From NCBI GenBank assembly GCA_007844125.1, contig CM017559.1:31781926-31845925 (forward strand): DNA of 64,000 bases. Reading direction: 5' to 3'. The DNA comes from Sinonovacula constricta (Eukaryota > Mollusca > Bivalvia > Cardiida > Solecurtidae). Shown here in pieces: positions 46,401-57,390 of this stretch. The notes below the pieces were generated by a model. It was not told where the DNA came from. It did no database searches and saw only the letters and a program-made list of their open reading frames with translations. The translations under genes and the position numbers were made by a program. Within the stretch, counting starts at the first letter, position 1; each line of letters starts with the position of its first letter.

Positions 46401-49400
46401 AATCTAGCCAACTAGATCTAAACTCATCTGTTCATTTTGGACAAAATGATCTTATCCGCTTTGTTTTGTCACACAGTTTCATTGAAGCACCCTTGCTCTT
46501 TCGTTTTGTACTGTCAACCATCTTTTTTTTTTTTCTTTTTTTGTCGGACAAAAAATCAAACTTAAGTACATTGCTCGTCATTTTTGTGTCGTCTGCGCAT
46601 AGTGCATTATAAACAAACCGTATTATACTTTATAGTCTGTTGTCATAATACTTGAGATCTCAACATTACAGATAGTATTCATGCTTTTGTATCCCTCACA
46701 TTTTTATTTAAATAGTATAAATAATAATAGGACAGTTCCATAAACATTAGAAAATAAGAAGAAAGATGAAGATTTGTATCCGCTTAACAATAGTATTACG
46801 ACATTGGATATTTGACAAGTGTGTAGAGGACAAAGTCTCGTTCTGAAAACACCAGCCAATGAGTGAACGCATGTCAAGGTTGTTACTATGTACATATACT
46901 GCTAAATATAGCACACGGGTTACCCAAGTAACTGTATCAACAAGCGTCAATAGTACCGAGTTTAACATTTATAAATATTTTTTGACTTGATTCATTCATA
47001 TATAGATTTTCAACGAAGTTTGTCCGATTTAGAACACGAACAGTCAGTCCAGCTAGCCTAGGACTTAGCTAGATCGAACCACCGATCTACTAGTGAATGT
47101 CGTTCGGTCGGTCCTTTATGTGAAATATGCCATTCTGTTATTGGTCTCATTCTGAATTAAAATAACTACCTGTAAGTTCTTTCCAAAAGTGTTCTTTGCA
47201 TATTTTTTTTTACTGGCACCAGTAATCAGATTGAAAAAAAAGCACTGGACCCAAAGAGAAATTATTGTGGTCAGGGGGACAGCTATTGTGGTAACATTGG
47301 CAACTTAAAAATACTTTATATTCAATCAGAATGAGAATGATAATATTGTCATGGCTGAATCCCCAGATGTAGATTATAAGATGTTTTCTTTTGAAAGGCT
47401 TTTTTTCAGCCGAAGTATATTGTTTTTTTGTTTTACCATATAACTGTATAATCTGTAAAATCTTAACATTGGCTACAAATATACGAGTATTTGTTAATGG
47501 GGGGTTTAGCATAATATCAACAGCTACAAACGCAAATACATTAAATCTTTCTAAAATCTTTGTTTCCTCATTTATTAGTGGATGTATCTATGTTTGCCTT
47601 GGAAACTCACTGCCAGCACCTCTTTATTTGACTCGCTTCCCCTTGAAATGATGACACAAAATGAAGTCATCGACTTCTCTTAGCCCTGAAAGAAAAAAAC
47701 AGAAACAACTGATAGTCTGATTGCGCATTATCTTAACCCACCCCACCCCCCCAACATAAATTGAATCACAGGTTTTCTGTCTTTGATTGGCTACAATGAA
47801 AGAAACACCATTATGTTGTTACTGGTAATTGAATTTGCTCACTAGCTGTCTTATTCAATTAGAATACTTTACTGTTTTTATCCCCCCTGGAGGCATTCAC
47901 AAATAATCTATTGATCCCAATTTTACCATATCAGCAGCAGAATCAGCTGAAAACCTATTTGCAAAGCTGTTCTTTATTGATTAAGTGAGACCAACCCCCC
48001 ACCCTGCTTCACCTCCCCCACCTCCACACAACACTCTCCGCTCTACCACTGAGCTTCTGCTTTGGTACTAAGGTTATTACTTATCATGCTGTATTTTGTT
48101 TAAAACCACATGCTTAATTCTAATTTTTGTGGCTTAAATATCAAACACATTGAGTAATATATGAAAGGTGATATACCTAATAATAGAGATAACACAGCAG
48201 GGAGCTGGTTATTCTGACTCTACACTATTTGCCTAAACCTTACTACTAAGGTGTTAGGCAGGCAAACCTTACTACTTAGGTGTTAGGTAGCCGAACCTTA
48301 CTACTTATGTGTTAGGCAGGCAAACCTTACTAATCAGGTAGTAGGCAGGCAAACCTTACTACTTAGGTGTTAGACAGGCAAACCTTATTAATTACGTGGT
48401 AGGCAGGCAAACCTTTCTAATTTGGTAGTAGGCAGGCAAACCTTACTAATTACATGGTAGGCAGGCAAACCTTACTAATCAGGTGGTAGGCAGGCATACC
48501 TTACTAATAATGTGTTAGGCAGGCAAACCTTACTAATTACCTGGTAGGCAGGCAAACCTTTTAATTTGGTAGTAGGCAGTCAAACCTTACTAATTACATG
48601 GTAGGCAGGCAAACCTTACTTATTAGGTGTTAGGCAGGCAAACCTTACTAATTAGGTGGTAGGCAGGCAAACCATACTAAATACGTGGTAGGCAGGCAAA
48701 CCTTTCTAATTAGCTGGTAGGCAGGCAAACCTTACTAATTATGTGTAAGGCAGGTAAATCTTACTTATTACGTGGTAGGCAGACAAAACTTACTAATTAG
48801 GTGGAAGGCAGGCAAACCTTACTAATTAGGTGCCAGCCATACACTTATGGCCATATTGGAAACATTTAGATGTTAAAATAAAGCCAGAGTAGAACCATTG
48901 GCACTCCTTGCGTTGCCTGGAAGACCTAAGTCCCACACAAATAAAAGTTACTGCCCCAGCTAGGACTCTTTTTAATATCTTTAATAACTATTGCCATTAT
49001 TAACTAAGAGATTTTATCAGTTTAAAAACAACAACATGCATTTAACAAAATACAAAAACACACAAATGCACAAAATGTTGATAACTAGGGGGTTAAGCCT
49101 GCTATGCTGAAAACAGGATTTCACTAGGACTGTTTTATGTATAATTTATAGCCCAAATTTAAGTAGGTCTGTACTTCTTTTGAGTCACACTGTTTAGGTA
49201 ATTAATTTTTCATGCCTTTTGCCAATTTATATAAAGACAGGGAAGAAGGAAACTTTTACAAATAAGGAACACATGTGAACAGTGTTGAAAAATGAATTAC
49301 AGATGAATACTGCAAGAAAATGACCAAAATGCCTGACAATTTAAATGCAAGCATTATTAAATGATAATGTGTATGTTGGTCATTATATTATAGATGGCAC

Positions 49401-52400
49401 CCGACAGTTTGCTATATCTAATATATGTAACAATATCTGACCTCTGTTCAGGGTATTTGTGCATAATTTATGCAGAAACTTTAGTCTAAGCTTTGACGAT
49501 TTTCAACAGTATCTCAAATTCAGGGCAGTAAAACTCATTTATCAACACTTAAAGAGTTCATTCTTTTCAAATCTATCTAAATTAGAACGATTGGAATTTC
49601 TGCTAAAAATAGGCATCAACATCACAGCGGATGACATGGATAAGCTCAAACATAAGTGGTCACATGTTGCTTTTTTTGTTTAAAAATAGCTAATTGTACA
49701 ATGTGGCTCAGATAGGAAATACATGTTGGTAATGACGATTGTGGCGTTATGGTTCACTTTTCAGACAGGTGTAGGACATGAATAAACAGCATTTTCAAGG
49801 TCTGTTCTGGTAACAGTAGTTTATTAAGATGTTGAACAGATAAAATATTTTTGATCCAAACTGTCAGATTCCACCCTTAAAAGTTAAGTTTCTCAAATAC
49901 TAAATATGCAAATAAGGTAACATGATACCAGGTTAAACCCTTAAAAAAATGTCACTGAAAGGATTAGGTTAAAATGTACTTACTTATTTTACTTCCTTGG
50001 AACCAATTTTAATGATGTAGGTTCAATGTTTTCATTCGCCTTGATAATTAAGCTTTTAAAAGTCACGGTTTCCTGTCAATAAAAAGAAAACAAGGAAACT
50101 TTGTACAACTCCCTGTAAATCCCTTATTAAATACAGTAAAACTTAAAAATTAAGTAATTTAATTTAAATAAATGGGTTATAAATTGTGACATCTTTTTCA
50201 TCAAAAAGATGAGGTTAGTGTTCGATTTAAGTCCTTGATACAAAGTATATGTGGGCATATAAGTATATGTGGGCATATTGGAGTGACATCTGTCAATCAG
50301 TCTCTTGGACCGAACCTGTTAGCGCAATCAGTAGAGCCTGGGGTCGAACCCTGGCCACGACATACCACACTCATAAAATATGGTAGTGGTATAGCTCCCT
50401 TGCTAATGCTCGAGCAAATATAAGGGTAGTTCCACGACTGGTTGGCCCAGTGTCAGGATAATGTGACTGGGTGTGGTATCTTGCCAGGTGTTCACGGCAT
50501 GCTATGCACAGTGAAGGCAGCACTATACCTGCTTCAAGTGGACACATTCTCTAGATAACTGAAATCCTGTGTTTGTATGACAAATAAAGTTTTAAATGGC
50601 AACAAACAGATAGAACCTTTATATTCCCTTAAAACCTTGTTGCACTAGAATACAGGGAATATTCTGCACAATCAATGTTCACTGGTTGTTTTTTTAAAGA
50701 TGTGGGCTAGCAATTACAAGCTAATCAATGAGATTAGGTGACTTGCAGCTTGATTTTCTTGTAATTAACCAAATAATCAGCTTGAAAACTCAACCTCTTA
50801 GAAGAATATTGGTTTATTAAACTGCTCCCAGTCAAATAGTATAGGAATGCAGGGATGAATTGGTTTTTATGTGCTGTCTTAATGGACTTCTGCTCACAAT
50901 AGTGTAAAGATACAAAGGCTTTGTTGTACTAAAAGGTGGTATCCATCAGTTCGGAGGTTTATTCCCTTCAAACAACCACATGAAATATTATAATCGGAAA
51001 AGATTAGGCGAAATGCTGTCTGTTGATGCCCAACATCTATGTTAAAAGTGGCACTTAGCACCTTGACTTTCATACAAGAAGGTATTTCATATCTGAGCTT
51101 GTTGCACTTTTAAAAACACATAACCATTTACTATTGAGATCAGGTTACATCATCATCTTGGTAATTAGCTCTGGTATTGGTATGCATTTTTAGCAGAAAT
51201 CCACATCATGCTTATTTAAGGATTTAAGGTTTTAGAAAGAATGAATATTTAGAGTGAATTTTCATGCTTTGTACCATCAAACAATTCAGGTAGTGTTCAA
51301 AATAGCCTTCATTTAGTCTAAAACGTTTTGCAGAAATTGTGCCCAAATTGACCCAAGCATAGGTACAGATGAAAGGTTTTATTAATTTAATTCATTAAAG
51401 GCAGATTGTTGGAAACCACCATTAACAGTACATGCAGGTTTTGTATAACTGGCCCTTGTGGACCCATAAAATGTTATATTGTTTGCAAAGTTCTGCATAA
51501 TAGAGAAAAATCCATGTACAGACATTAACCCAGCATCTGTTTCTGTGATATCAATGGTTGTCATCTAATTAATAGTAAGATGCACTTTGGTTGGCTTTTC
51601 TTTACTTTTGCTTGTCAATTCCATGGCACATTTGCATGAGAAGGAAACCATACATAGCTTTTGTATCGTTGCTTTTTGACTAAATTATATAATTTACAAA
51701 AAATGTTGGTACTTTATTTTAAAGATTAAATATGTTATTGCTTACATCCTTAACCTCTTACCAGTATTAACATTACGTTTATAATAAGTTTTTTTGTTCT
51801 GTTTACTATCAGCAGGAGATGGACAGAAAAAAAGAGAAGGGTTCAGCATGGGTCACTATGTTGCGGACGGATTGGCTACTTTTGCTTCTGTTGCCGCCCT
51901 TTCCAACAAGTCCCTGGCAAGTCTGCCCACCTTCTCCTCTCTCTGCTCTGCTAGTCCATCCACTGCTGTCTTCAGAACTGATACCAGAAATGACACAAGA
52001 GGCCCAGGTAGGCCACCCGTGTCAAACCATGGTAAAACATTTGGAGATAAACCCATTGTGACATCATCCGCTGATGTCATAGCCAACCCACCTTCCAGGG
52101 AAAGAGAGCGGGGTCATTCTCATGGATATATTGACCACTCCTCTTGTGAACAGGATTTACTTAAAGCAAGTTTTCCAGATAAATGTGTGCCACAAAGTAG
52201 TTCCAATAATAGTGCTCTTACATCTGAACAAGTTCAGCGCAATCATGTGAATCAAAGTGTGAAACGCCTTAAGAGGAAGTATAAGAAATCGCGGAGGAAT
52301 AATAACCATAATCATATAAAAAGGACCAATGAGAAATCAGCTCTCTCGACGGAGCAGTATCCTATGGGATCTATGGACGCTCCAGTGAGAGAGGACAGAT

Positions 52401-53055
52401 GTTCCATGGATGTGTCAGTGCGGTCCGTCTGTTCCGAATCGGAACCACTACCAGTGTTTTATCCAGACAATGAACAAAACGAGGAGTCAGATGCAGAAGT
52501 TGATGTTCCAAAGAAACGACAGAAGCTTAACTGGAAAAGGTTTGTTAGATCATTTTTTTTTATTTATTATTAATTTTATATTATTCATTAATAAGTTTTG
52601 AGACTTGTGCTGTGGTACATTTTGAATTGGAATTTGAGTGACTTGCACACTCTTTTTTTCTAGAATAGATGCGACATACATTAAAGACATTTTATGTTTA
52701 TACCTGCTACACAGTGACTTACTGACTAAATGTATCATTCAGAAATATAGTTAGTCTGGTGCTTTTGTCAATTATATGATCTGATGGACCTAGATAATTA
52801 AAAAAAAAATCCATTCATTCTATGTTTGTGTTAATAGATCCAGACTAAAGTGCAAAGTTACAAATGATTTCAAAATAAGTTGTTATTAGATGACTCAGTT
52901 TATAATGGTGATATCCCCTTTTCTACCTTGGCCAGTAGGAGATTATCTGATGCCAGCCAAGAGAGTGATACAAGCATTGTGAAGAAACAAACCATGTTTC
53001 AGAAGAAGAAATTCCAGAAGGCCGGCCTCTATTCGGAATTATACAAGTCTGAAGA
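30962..53055 (+). CDS. ASH1L: ASH1/ASH1L histone H3K36 methyltransferase, N-terminal half (partial gene)
   Basis: Chromatin regulator of the Trithorax group, nuclear, dimethylating H3K36. Coding exons 30962-31468, 32212-37624, 51813 (or 51816)-52539 and 52939-53055 join in phase (about 2254 residues). Residues 1-1400 are serine/acidic/lysine-rich and disordered. AT-hook-like motifs (KRGRPPK, KPGRPKG, PRGRPKG, KRGRPPK, KAGRPRK) lie at about 1458, 1504, 1548, 1614 and 1953, plus GPGRPP near 2036. Residues about 1825-1870 (IIDPVFISQVDYIINNF, then LPSIFRIVMIN) match the ASH1L-specific block with human QDPDFIAELEELI and LPTIFRINF. The last exon reads KKKFQKAGLYSELYKSE (human KKKYQKAGLYSDVYKT), the segment just before the AWS-SET region. 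SET, bromodomain, PHD and BAH exons lie past the right edge. The start CACAAGATGG has good context. Confidence 0.92.
32212..37624 (+). CDS. ASH1L: ASH1L giant coding exon 2 (disordered region, AT-hooks, ASH1L block)
   Basis: A 5413-nt exon after a long T-run acceptor (TTTTTTTGTAG), ending at ATGG before GTAAGG. This mirrors the very large exon in vertebrate ASH1L. It carries most of the AT-hooks and the conserved IIDPVF/PSIFRI block. Reading through the donor gives a stop at 37693-37695. Confidence 0.93.
37891..37896 (+). terminator. Candidate intronic poly(A) signal in ASH1L
   Basis: AATAAA 196 nt after the in-frame stop reached if the giant exon's donor is not used. Use is unproven. Confidence 0.3.
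39265..39392 (-). mobile_element. SINE-A fragment
   Basis: GGAAAGCTTTTTCACATAAG and the GGGATTTTAACTCACC head remnant in reverse orientation; strongly diverged. Confidence 0.45.
39490..39705 (+). mobile_element. Interspersed repeat D
   Basis: GCCCTGTAATTTTGGAGAAA, AAAGTCACTTTTTGGGG and AATGGCTCCTACTAAAGAAG are shared with the copies at 28.3 kb (inverted) and 63.3 kb (direct). Confidence 0.65.
41863..41978. repeat. 57-bp tandem duplication
   Basis: AGCAAATTTGTGTGTATCAT followed by GGTAGAAAAATTACTTT occurs twice in direct succession. Confidence 0.9.
42308..42500 (+). mobile_element. SINE-A copy with intact tRNA-like head
   Basis: GGCGCCCGTGGCATAGTGGC (A box) and GGTTCAAGTTCC (B box) are clear. 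The usual SINE-A body is replaced after the head by other sequence (ATACCATGTTCAGGTGCAAC), so it may be a sub-family or chimera. Confidence 0.7.
43568..43905 (+). mobile_element. Two SINE-A elements in tandem
   Basis: A head-only copy (CCATGGCTGAGCAATAACAG, GGTTCAAAGCCC) is followed by a second head (GTAACTCCTCAGGCCCTCAC), body (GGAGTCTTCCTCCAC) and tail (CCATAATTGTGTCGGTGCGA). Confidence 0.7.
44240..44400 (+). mobile_element. SINE-A 3' fragment
   Basis: GTGCACCAGTGGTTCTACCT, TGAGGTCTTCGTCCATGAAT and GACCATTTATAATTGTCTCA keep the family order. Confidence 0.55.
45238..45548 (+). mobile_element. SINE-B copy, near full length
   Basis: Starts with the tRNA-like head (B box GGTTTGATCCTGG), then TAGTGGTATAGCTCCCTTGC, GTGTCAGGATAATGTGACTG and the tail CCGTCTCCAGATAACTAAAA. 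Confidence 0.82.
46170..46590 (-). pseudogene. Frameshifted zinc-finger fragment (ZNF862/TTF-like)
   Basis: On the minus strand three pieces read in order across two frame changes: MTSNVLKFDFLSDKKRKKKK, a shift at an A run, MVDSTKRKSKGASMKLCD to SFCPK, then a TGA where TDEF and SSWLDFEEKEQ continue, another shift, and FCKTCRFVVGTDDFRMDNIK with GHSESKS. The pattern W-x-x-F, FCKTC and FRMDNIKxH resembles the TTF-type finger of ZNF862-like, hAT-derived proteins. Called a relic because of the shifts and stop. Confidence 0.45.
48236..48836. repeat. Minisatellite, 29-bp unit, about 20 copies
   Basis: Unit AACCTTACTAATTAGGTGGT plus AGGCAGGCA. Substitutions cluster at the middle (ATTAGG, ATTACG, ATCAGG, ATTTGG), and one unit is 28 bp. 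Intronic in ASH1L. Confidence 0.95.
48885..48970 (-). mobile_element. SINE-A fragment
   Basis: AGTAGAACCATTGGCACTCC, TTGCCTGGAAGACC and TAGGACTC in reverse family order, right after the minisatellite. Confidence 0.5.
49391..49877. mobile_element. MITE of the GGTGGTATC family
   Basis: Left end GATGGCACCCGACAGTTTG and right end CAAACTGTCAGATTCCACCC are inverted repeats. Length about 490 bp. A chance 74-codon frame inside has no recognisable product. Confidence 0.75.
50305..50592 (+). mobile_element. SINE-B copy
   Basis: GACCGAACCTGTTAGCGCAA (A box region), GGTCGAACCCTGGCC (B box), GGTATAGCTCCCTTGCTAAT and GTGTCAGGATAATGTGACTG. Confidence 0.8.
50933..51415. mobile_element. MITE of the GGTGGTATC family
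   Basis: Left end AAGGTGGTATCCATCAGTTC; right end CAGATTGTTGGAAACCACC. It shares AGCAGAAATCCACATCATGC and TTTTGCAGAAATTGTGCCCA with related sequences at 5.9, 24.5 and 62.3 kb. It ends about 400 bp before ASH1L exon 3. Confidence 0.7.
51813..52539 (+). CDS. ASH1L: ASH1L coding exon 3
   Basis: Acceptor region TACTATCAGCAG is a tandem NAGNAG, so the exon can start at 51813 or 51816. Both keep the frame and differ by one codon. Encodes GDGQKKREGFSMGHYVADGL, an AT-hook-like GPGRPP, and ends KKRQKLNWK before the donor GTTTGT. Confidence 0.88.
52939..53055 (+). CDS. ASH1L: ASH1L coding exon 4
   Basis: Acceptor CCAGTAG, donor GTGAGT. Encodes RLSDASQESDTSIVKKQTMF then KKKFQKAGLYSELYKSE, the strongest link to ASH1L. 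Ends in phase 2 with GA, so the next codon can be Asp as in the human TTDPKS. Confidence 0.93.
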
Positions 53056-54784
53056 GTGAGTAGAGAAATTGATTTACAAATCATTTTCCTCTTCTTAGTA
53101 GGTTACATGTACCAACTATTCGCTTAAGGTACTTTAATGTCAATACCATGAACAAATTTTTTAGAATAGTTTCCACTAGGGCTCTCACGATACGCTTAAA
53201 GCATACCACGATATATTGCTATGCATTCAGATCGTATTGCAATACATACCACAATATATTGCCATATTTGATTAAACTATTATAAGGAGCTTTTCACCCA
53301 ATTATAATACCGGTCTAGAAATAAAAATGCAAAATCAAAAGTCAAAATATAGTTTAAAACTCTTGTTTGAATGAATACCATAAATGCAAATTGAGTACAC
53401 CATATTTTCCAAGTGGTTGAGAATGAACTCCCATAGCACGTATATGACGTCAAACTACATTTTCAGTCGGTTATCGACAATCGCTTTTCATTTATGCTAG
53501 TATCTTTGGCTTTGGATGGACAGATGGCAGTAGAAACTAAAGTTTACAAAATATTGTTAAAAAAAAAACTGGTTTGTTCATTGTGTATTACGGTACTGTA
53601 TTGAATTTACCCATTATCGCAATATACCGGTATTCCGCAAGCTCTAGTGCCTAAACGAGACTGGTAAGTTGTTGTTTTTTTTGTCCTAAGTTTTTTTCAA
53701 TTATCATTCACATTATTTTAACCTAATAGATTTGTTTATTTCTGCTCACATATTTTATTTTAACCTAATTTTACTTCAATTACATAAAACCTTATCGTAT
53801 TTGGCAGTGTATGACCTATCAAGTCTTGTTGTGCCGTAAAACCCAAAATACAAAATATTTCAACGATAATTAGTTGCAGACATGTTGCAGACTGGAACTG
53901 AGCATGAAAATGCCAGCTCAAGTATAGAAATTCTTTTTTAAATATATGTGGGTATGTGAGTACCGACCATTTTGTCTCTTCTTTTTTTTCAAAAACAGCT
54001 GAAAACTAGAACAGATAAAAGGAAATAATCAGCTATTTAATCAATTACTGATATTTAGTAACAATTTTAATTAACCACTGATGTGTATTATGTAATTTTT
54101 ATAGCAACATAAATATGTACAAGCCACTGACATTTCTTGTATATTAAAAACAGTCCAATACAACCTACTCATACCTAAGATAGTTAACACTATATTTTCA
54201 ATTTTTTTTTTTTTTTTTGCTAAGTGCTCTGAATTCCTTGTCTCATTTAGTAATTCTCCAGCCCACGGCCCAATAATTATTACCAGCTGAAAAAGAGGAA
54301 ATCTTTAATTACTAACAAGAAGGAAAATCAATTTTTAATTACATAATCCATTATCATTTTTTTTGCCTGCATTTGATCAATTTTTTTACGATATTGGATA
54401 TTTAATCCCTGTTAACCATAATGTGTTTTCATTTAGTTTTCATTTAGCATTGTTCAACAATATAGTTATCTCTTGGCTGGTCATATGATACACAAAGTTC
54501 TTGAATATGTATGGCGTTTATATTTAGGTGAAATCAGTTAACCCTGGGCTTGCTAAGCACGTATTTATAAGGCTTAGGCAAACAGTTTTTACCCAGATAA
54601 GTCAGCACCCTGCTGGGCGCTCTCTGAACTACATCTATTCTATTTGCTGCTGAGTCTCTAGCTGTATTTCTGTTATTTTTGTACGTAGTTATAAACAAAC
54701 AATGAAGATATTGTATTTATAAATCTAGCAGGCTAAGGGTTGAGCATCCTAATGTTTATTTTCTGAATGTTAATAGTTGTCACA

Positions 54785-55035
54785 ACTTGTGGGTAGTTTC
54801 CACATATGAGTGCCCTCGGACCATCCATTGGAGTTGGTGGCTCCTTGGCTTCTAATTGCCTTGCTTTGAATCCTATTCAGAGCGAGAACGTTCAAGTTAG
54901 GTGGTGAGCTAGCTTACCAGCTGTGCACCGGTGGTTCTACCCAGGCAGCCTTATGAGGTCTTTATCCACAATATAGGCTGGATGTTAGTCAATATGACCA
55001 TAATTGTGTTGATGTGATAGAATAAAAAATACATT
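54785..55035 (+). mobile_element. SINE-A copy, diverged
   Basis: CACCGGTGGTTCTACCCAGG, GAGGTCTTTATCCAC and TATGACCATAATTGTGTTGA form the body and tail. The head is eroded. Confidence 0.65.
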
Positions 55036-55261
55036 AGAACATTCCACTGAAAAATATTACAAATCTCTTCTATTTGGTAAGTTATTTAGCCCACCTTAGT
55101 TACATGAATTGACACTTGCACAGTTATTTATGATCATGTCATGTCACTCCTTGACACTCCTTATCGTCATTACAGCAGTAGGTGGGAGTTTAATTGAACT
55201 ATCAGACATCCGCACAGCAGATGCAGCCAAAGCCTAAATAGGCAGCTACATCTGAGTGCAA

Positions 55262-55488
55262 GATGAACAGGATTCTCATTTTCCAGCTAAAATAATAGAC
55301 AGCTACATCAAGGTGCCAGATGAACAGGAGTCTCATTTTCCAGCTAAAATAATAGACAGCTACATCAAGGTGCCAGATGAACAGGATTCTCATTTTCCAG
55401 CTAAAATAATAGACAGCTACATCAGGGTGCCAGATGAAGTGGATTCTTATTTTCTGGCTAAATTTTGTTATTCTCAACAAAATTATAT
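55262..55488. repeat. Minisatellite, 57-bp unit x 4
   Basis: Units starting GATGAACAGGATTCTCATTT repeat at 55262, 55319 and 55376, with a diverged fourth at 55433. Because 57 is a multiple of 3, the reading frame stays open on both strands. Confidence 0.93.
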
Positions 55489-56019
55489 TACTGAAACTCA
55501 TAACTATCAACCCAATGTGACAATTTGGAGTGGGGTAGGGTACCCACAATATGAGGTTAGGGTCCTGATTATGGTATATAAAGTCTGAACTTAAGATTTA
55601 CTTCCTTTGTGTGGAGATGTGTCGAGTAAGTGGCCATTTTGTAGGTTTTCTTGAGAAATTTTACTGTTGTCTGAAAGTATTTGTGATAATTTGATTTGGA
55701 AACTAGTTCTTTGAATTTATATAAATCTCTCATGACTGCCAACTTCCTGAATAGAACCAGCACTCAGGAAGTAAATACCTGGAACAATGTGCAGTACAAA
55801 GTTTTGTGGTTGATGTGGGATTCATACATGAGACCTTCCAATCTCATGTTCAAAATCTTCACCACTAGACCACGGAGTTCACAAAGTACATCATATGTAA
55901 TATATGTAAAAAGAAAATCTGATTTATATGCTTAAAATCTCTGTCACACTGTGTTGGCCTGTCATATAGCAGCTTAATAGCAGGGCTCATTAACCTGTAT
56001 GGGCAAGGTGTTCAGCAAC

Positions 56020-56258
56020 TTGTTAGTTAAACAGTTTCAATTAAAATCTGGTGGTGGGCAAGGTTTAAAAAAACACACTTTGCAGTGCTTAAACCAGTCT
56101 TAATTGAAATCTAGTTATAGGCAAGGTTTAAAGCAATTTTTCAGTGCTTAAACCAACTCAAGATTTAGTGATGGTGAAGATTTAAAGTAACTTGGCAGTG
56201 CTTTAGGAAGTCTCAATTAAGATATAGTGATGGGCAAGGTTTAAAACAACTTGGGGAG
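56020..56258. repeat. Degenerate tandem repeat, about 65 bp x 4
   Basis: GGGCAAGGTTTAAA with CAGTGCTTAAACCA and TCAATTAAAATCT variants recur four times with drift. Confidence 0.75.
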
Positions 56259-57075
56259 ACTTGTCACACCTAACAAGACTAAACCATTCACCAGAGTGAC
56301 ACAAGAGATGATCTTTGCTGGAAGAATCAATAACCAGGCTGCCAGTTGCTCACTCAATCTTTATATTTATATCAATACAGCATGTACCCATCTCCCAAAC
56401 CTTACCATGCTGCTTTTTGTTAATAACTAATACCAATTCCTTAGTCATCTTCTTACATCATAGTGCATATTAGTTTAGACATGATGCTGAGTCTCAGCAC
56501 CAAACAGTGCAGACACAGATCAGACAGCTTCAATCCCACCATCTACATTACTTGCCTTCCTGGTTAATATGTGCTGAAGCAGGCTACTGAGTTGTCAAAA
56601 ACCTGACACTCCAATATAGATGGTTTAGATAGGCTAAATGCAGCCTACAACTTGTAGCTGTAGGACGTGGGAGGGGAAGGCTTAATATTATGTAGAAACA
56701 AGACTTTAAATAAGAAAATCAAGGATGTGCATGAAATAATAGACACTGGGGATGGGACAGTCTGGGAAATGGGAAGAATTTGAATCAATGACATGAGGAA
56801 GGTTTATAAATTGGGGAAACAAAAAAAGAAAGAAATCAGATTCTGCTTAGTGAATAGGATGTGGTCTTTATAACAGTTATGATCTTTTATTAAATTTTAA
56901 AGACAAAGAAATATTTTCAAATCATCCACATTTCATGTAATATCATTTAAAATCTTTAAACAAAATAACACTTGTAATGTCTATTATCACTTACGTATCT
57001 CTGCCTCTCAGGCACTCTTGCAGTGGCTATATGTACTTCTGACTAATTGCACTAGGTAATAATGATAATTTTCAG

Positions 57076-57390
57076 TGACCAGACCTGGTAGCGCAATTTG
57101 TAGAGCGTTGGCTGGCTCCAGGTACGGGAGGCCCCGGGTTCGATCCCAGGCCATGACATACCAAAGTCTTAAAAAATGGTAGTGGTATAGCTCCCTTGCT
57201 AACGTTCAAGCAACTATAAGGGTAGAATGGTTGGCTCGGTGTCAGGATAATGTGACTGGGTGTGGTATCATGCCAGGTGTTCACACCATGCTGTACACAG
57301 TGAAGGCAGCACTATATCTGCTTCAAGTGGACACTGTTTCCAGATAACTGAAATACTGTTGGTGGGATGATAAACCCAATAAACAAACAA
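57076..57390 (+). mobile_element. SINE-B copy, best preserved
   Basis: The head GACCAGACCTGGTAGCGCAA, TGTAGAGCG and B box GGGTTCGATCCCAGG are intact. The body has GTAGTGGTATAGCTCCCTTG and AGGATAATGTGACTGGGTGT, and the 3' end GGTGGGATGATAAACCCAAT then AAACAAACAA. Confidence 0.87.

Larger units (their letters stand above)
37625..51812 (+). other. ASH1L: ASH1L large intron (14 kb)
   Basis: Holds SINEs, a 29-bp minisatellite, two GGTGGTATC-family MITEs and a zinc-finger relic, listed separately. The rest shows no coding signal that I can support. A phase-breaking exon-like segment lies at 39154-39197. Confidence 0.8.

Noticed and set aside
48236..48836. A repeat array resembling CRISPR spacing
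   Set aside because: The units are contiguous 29-bp tandem copies without unique spacers, in a eukaryotic intron.
49459..49683. A 74-codon plus-strand frame
   Set aside because: It lies wholly inside an inverted-repeat element and its relatives do not keep the frame.
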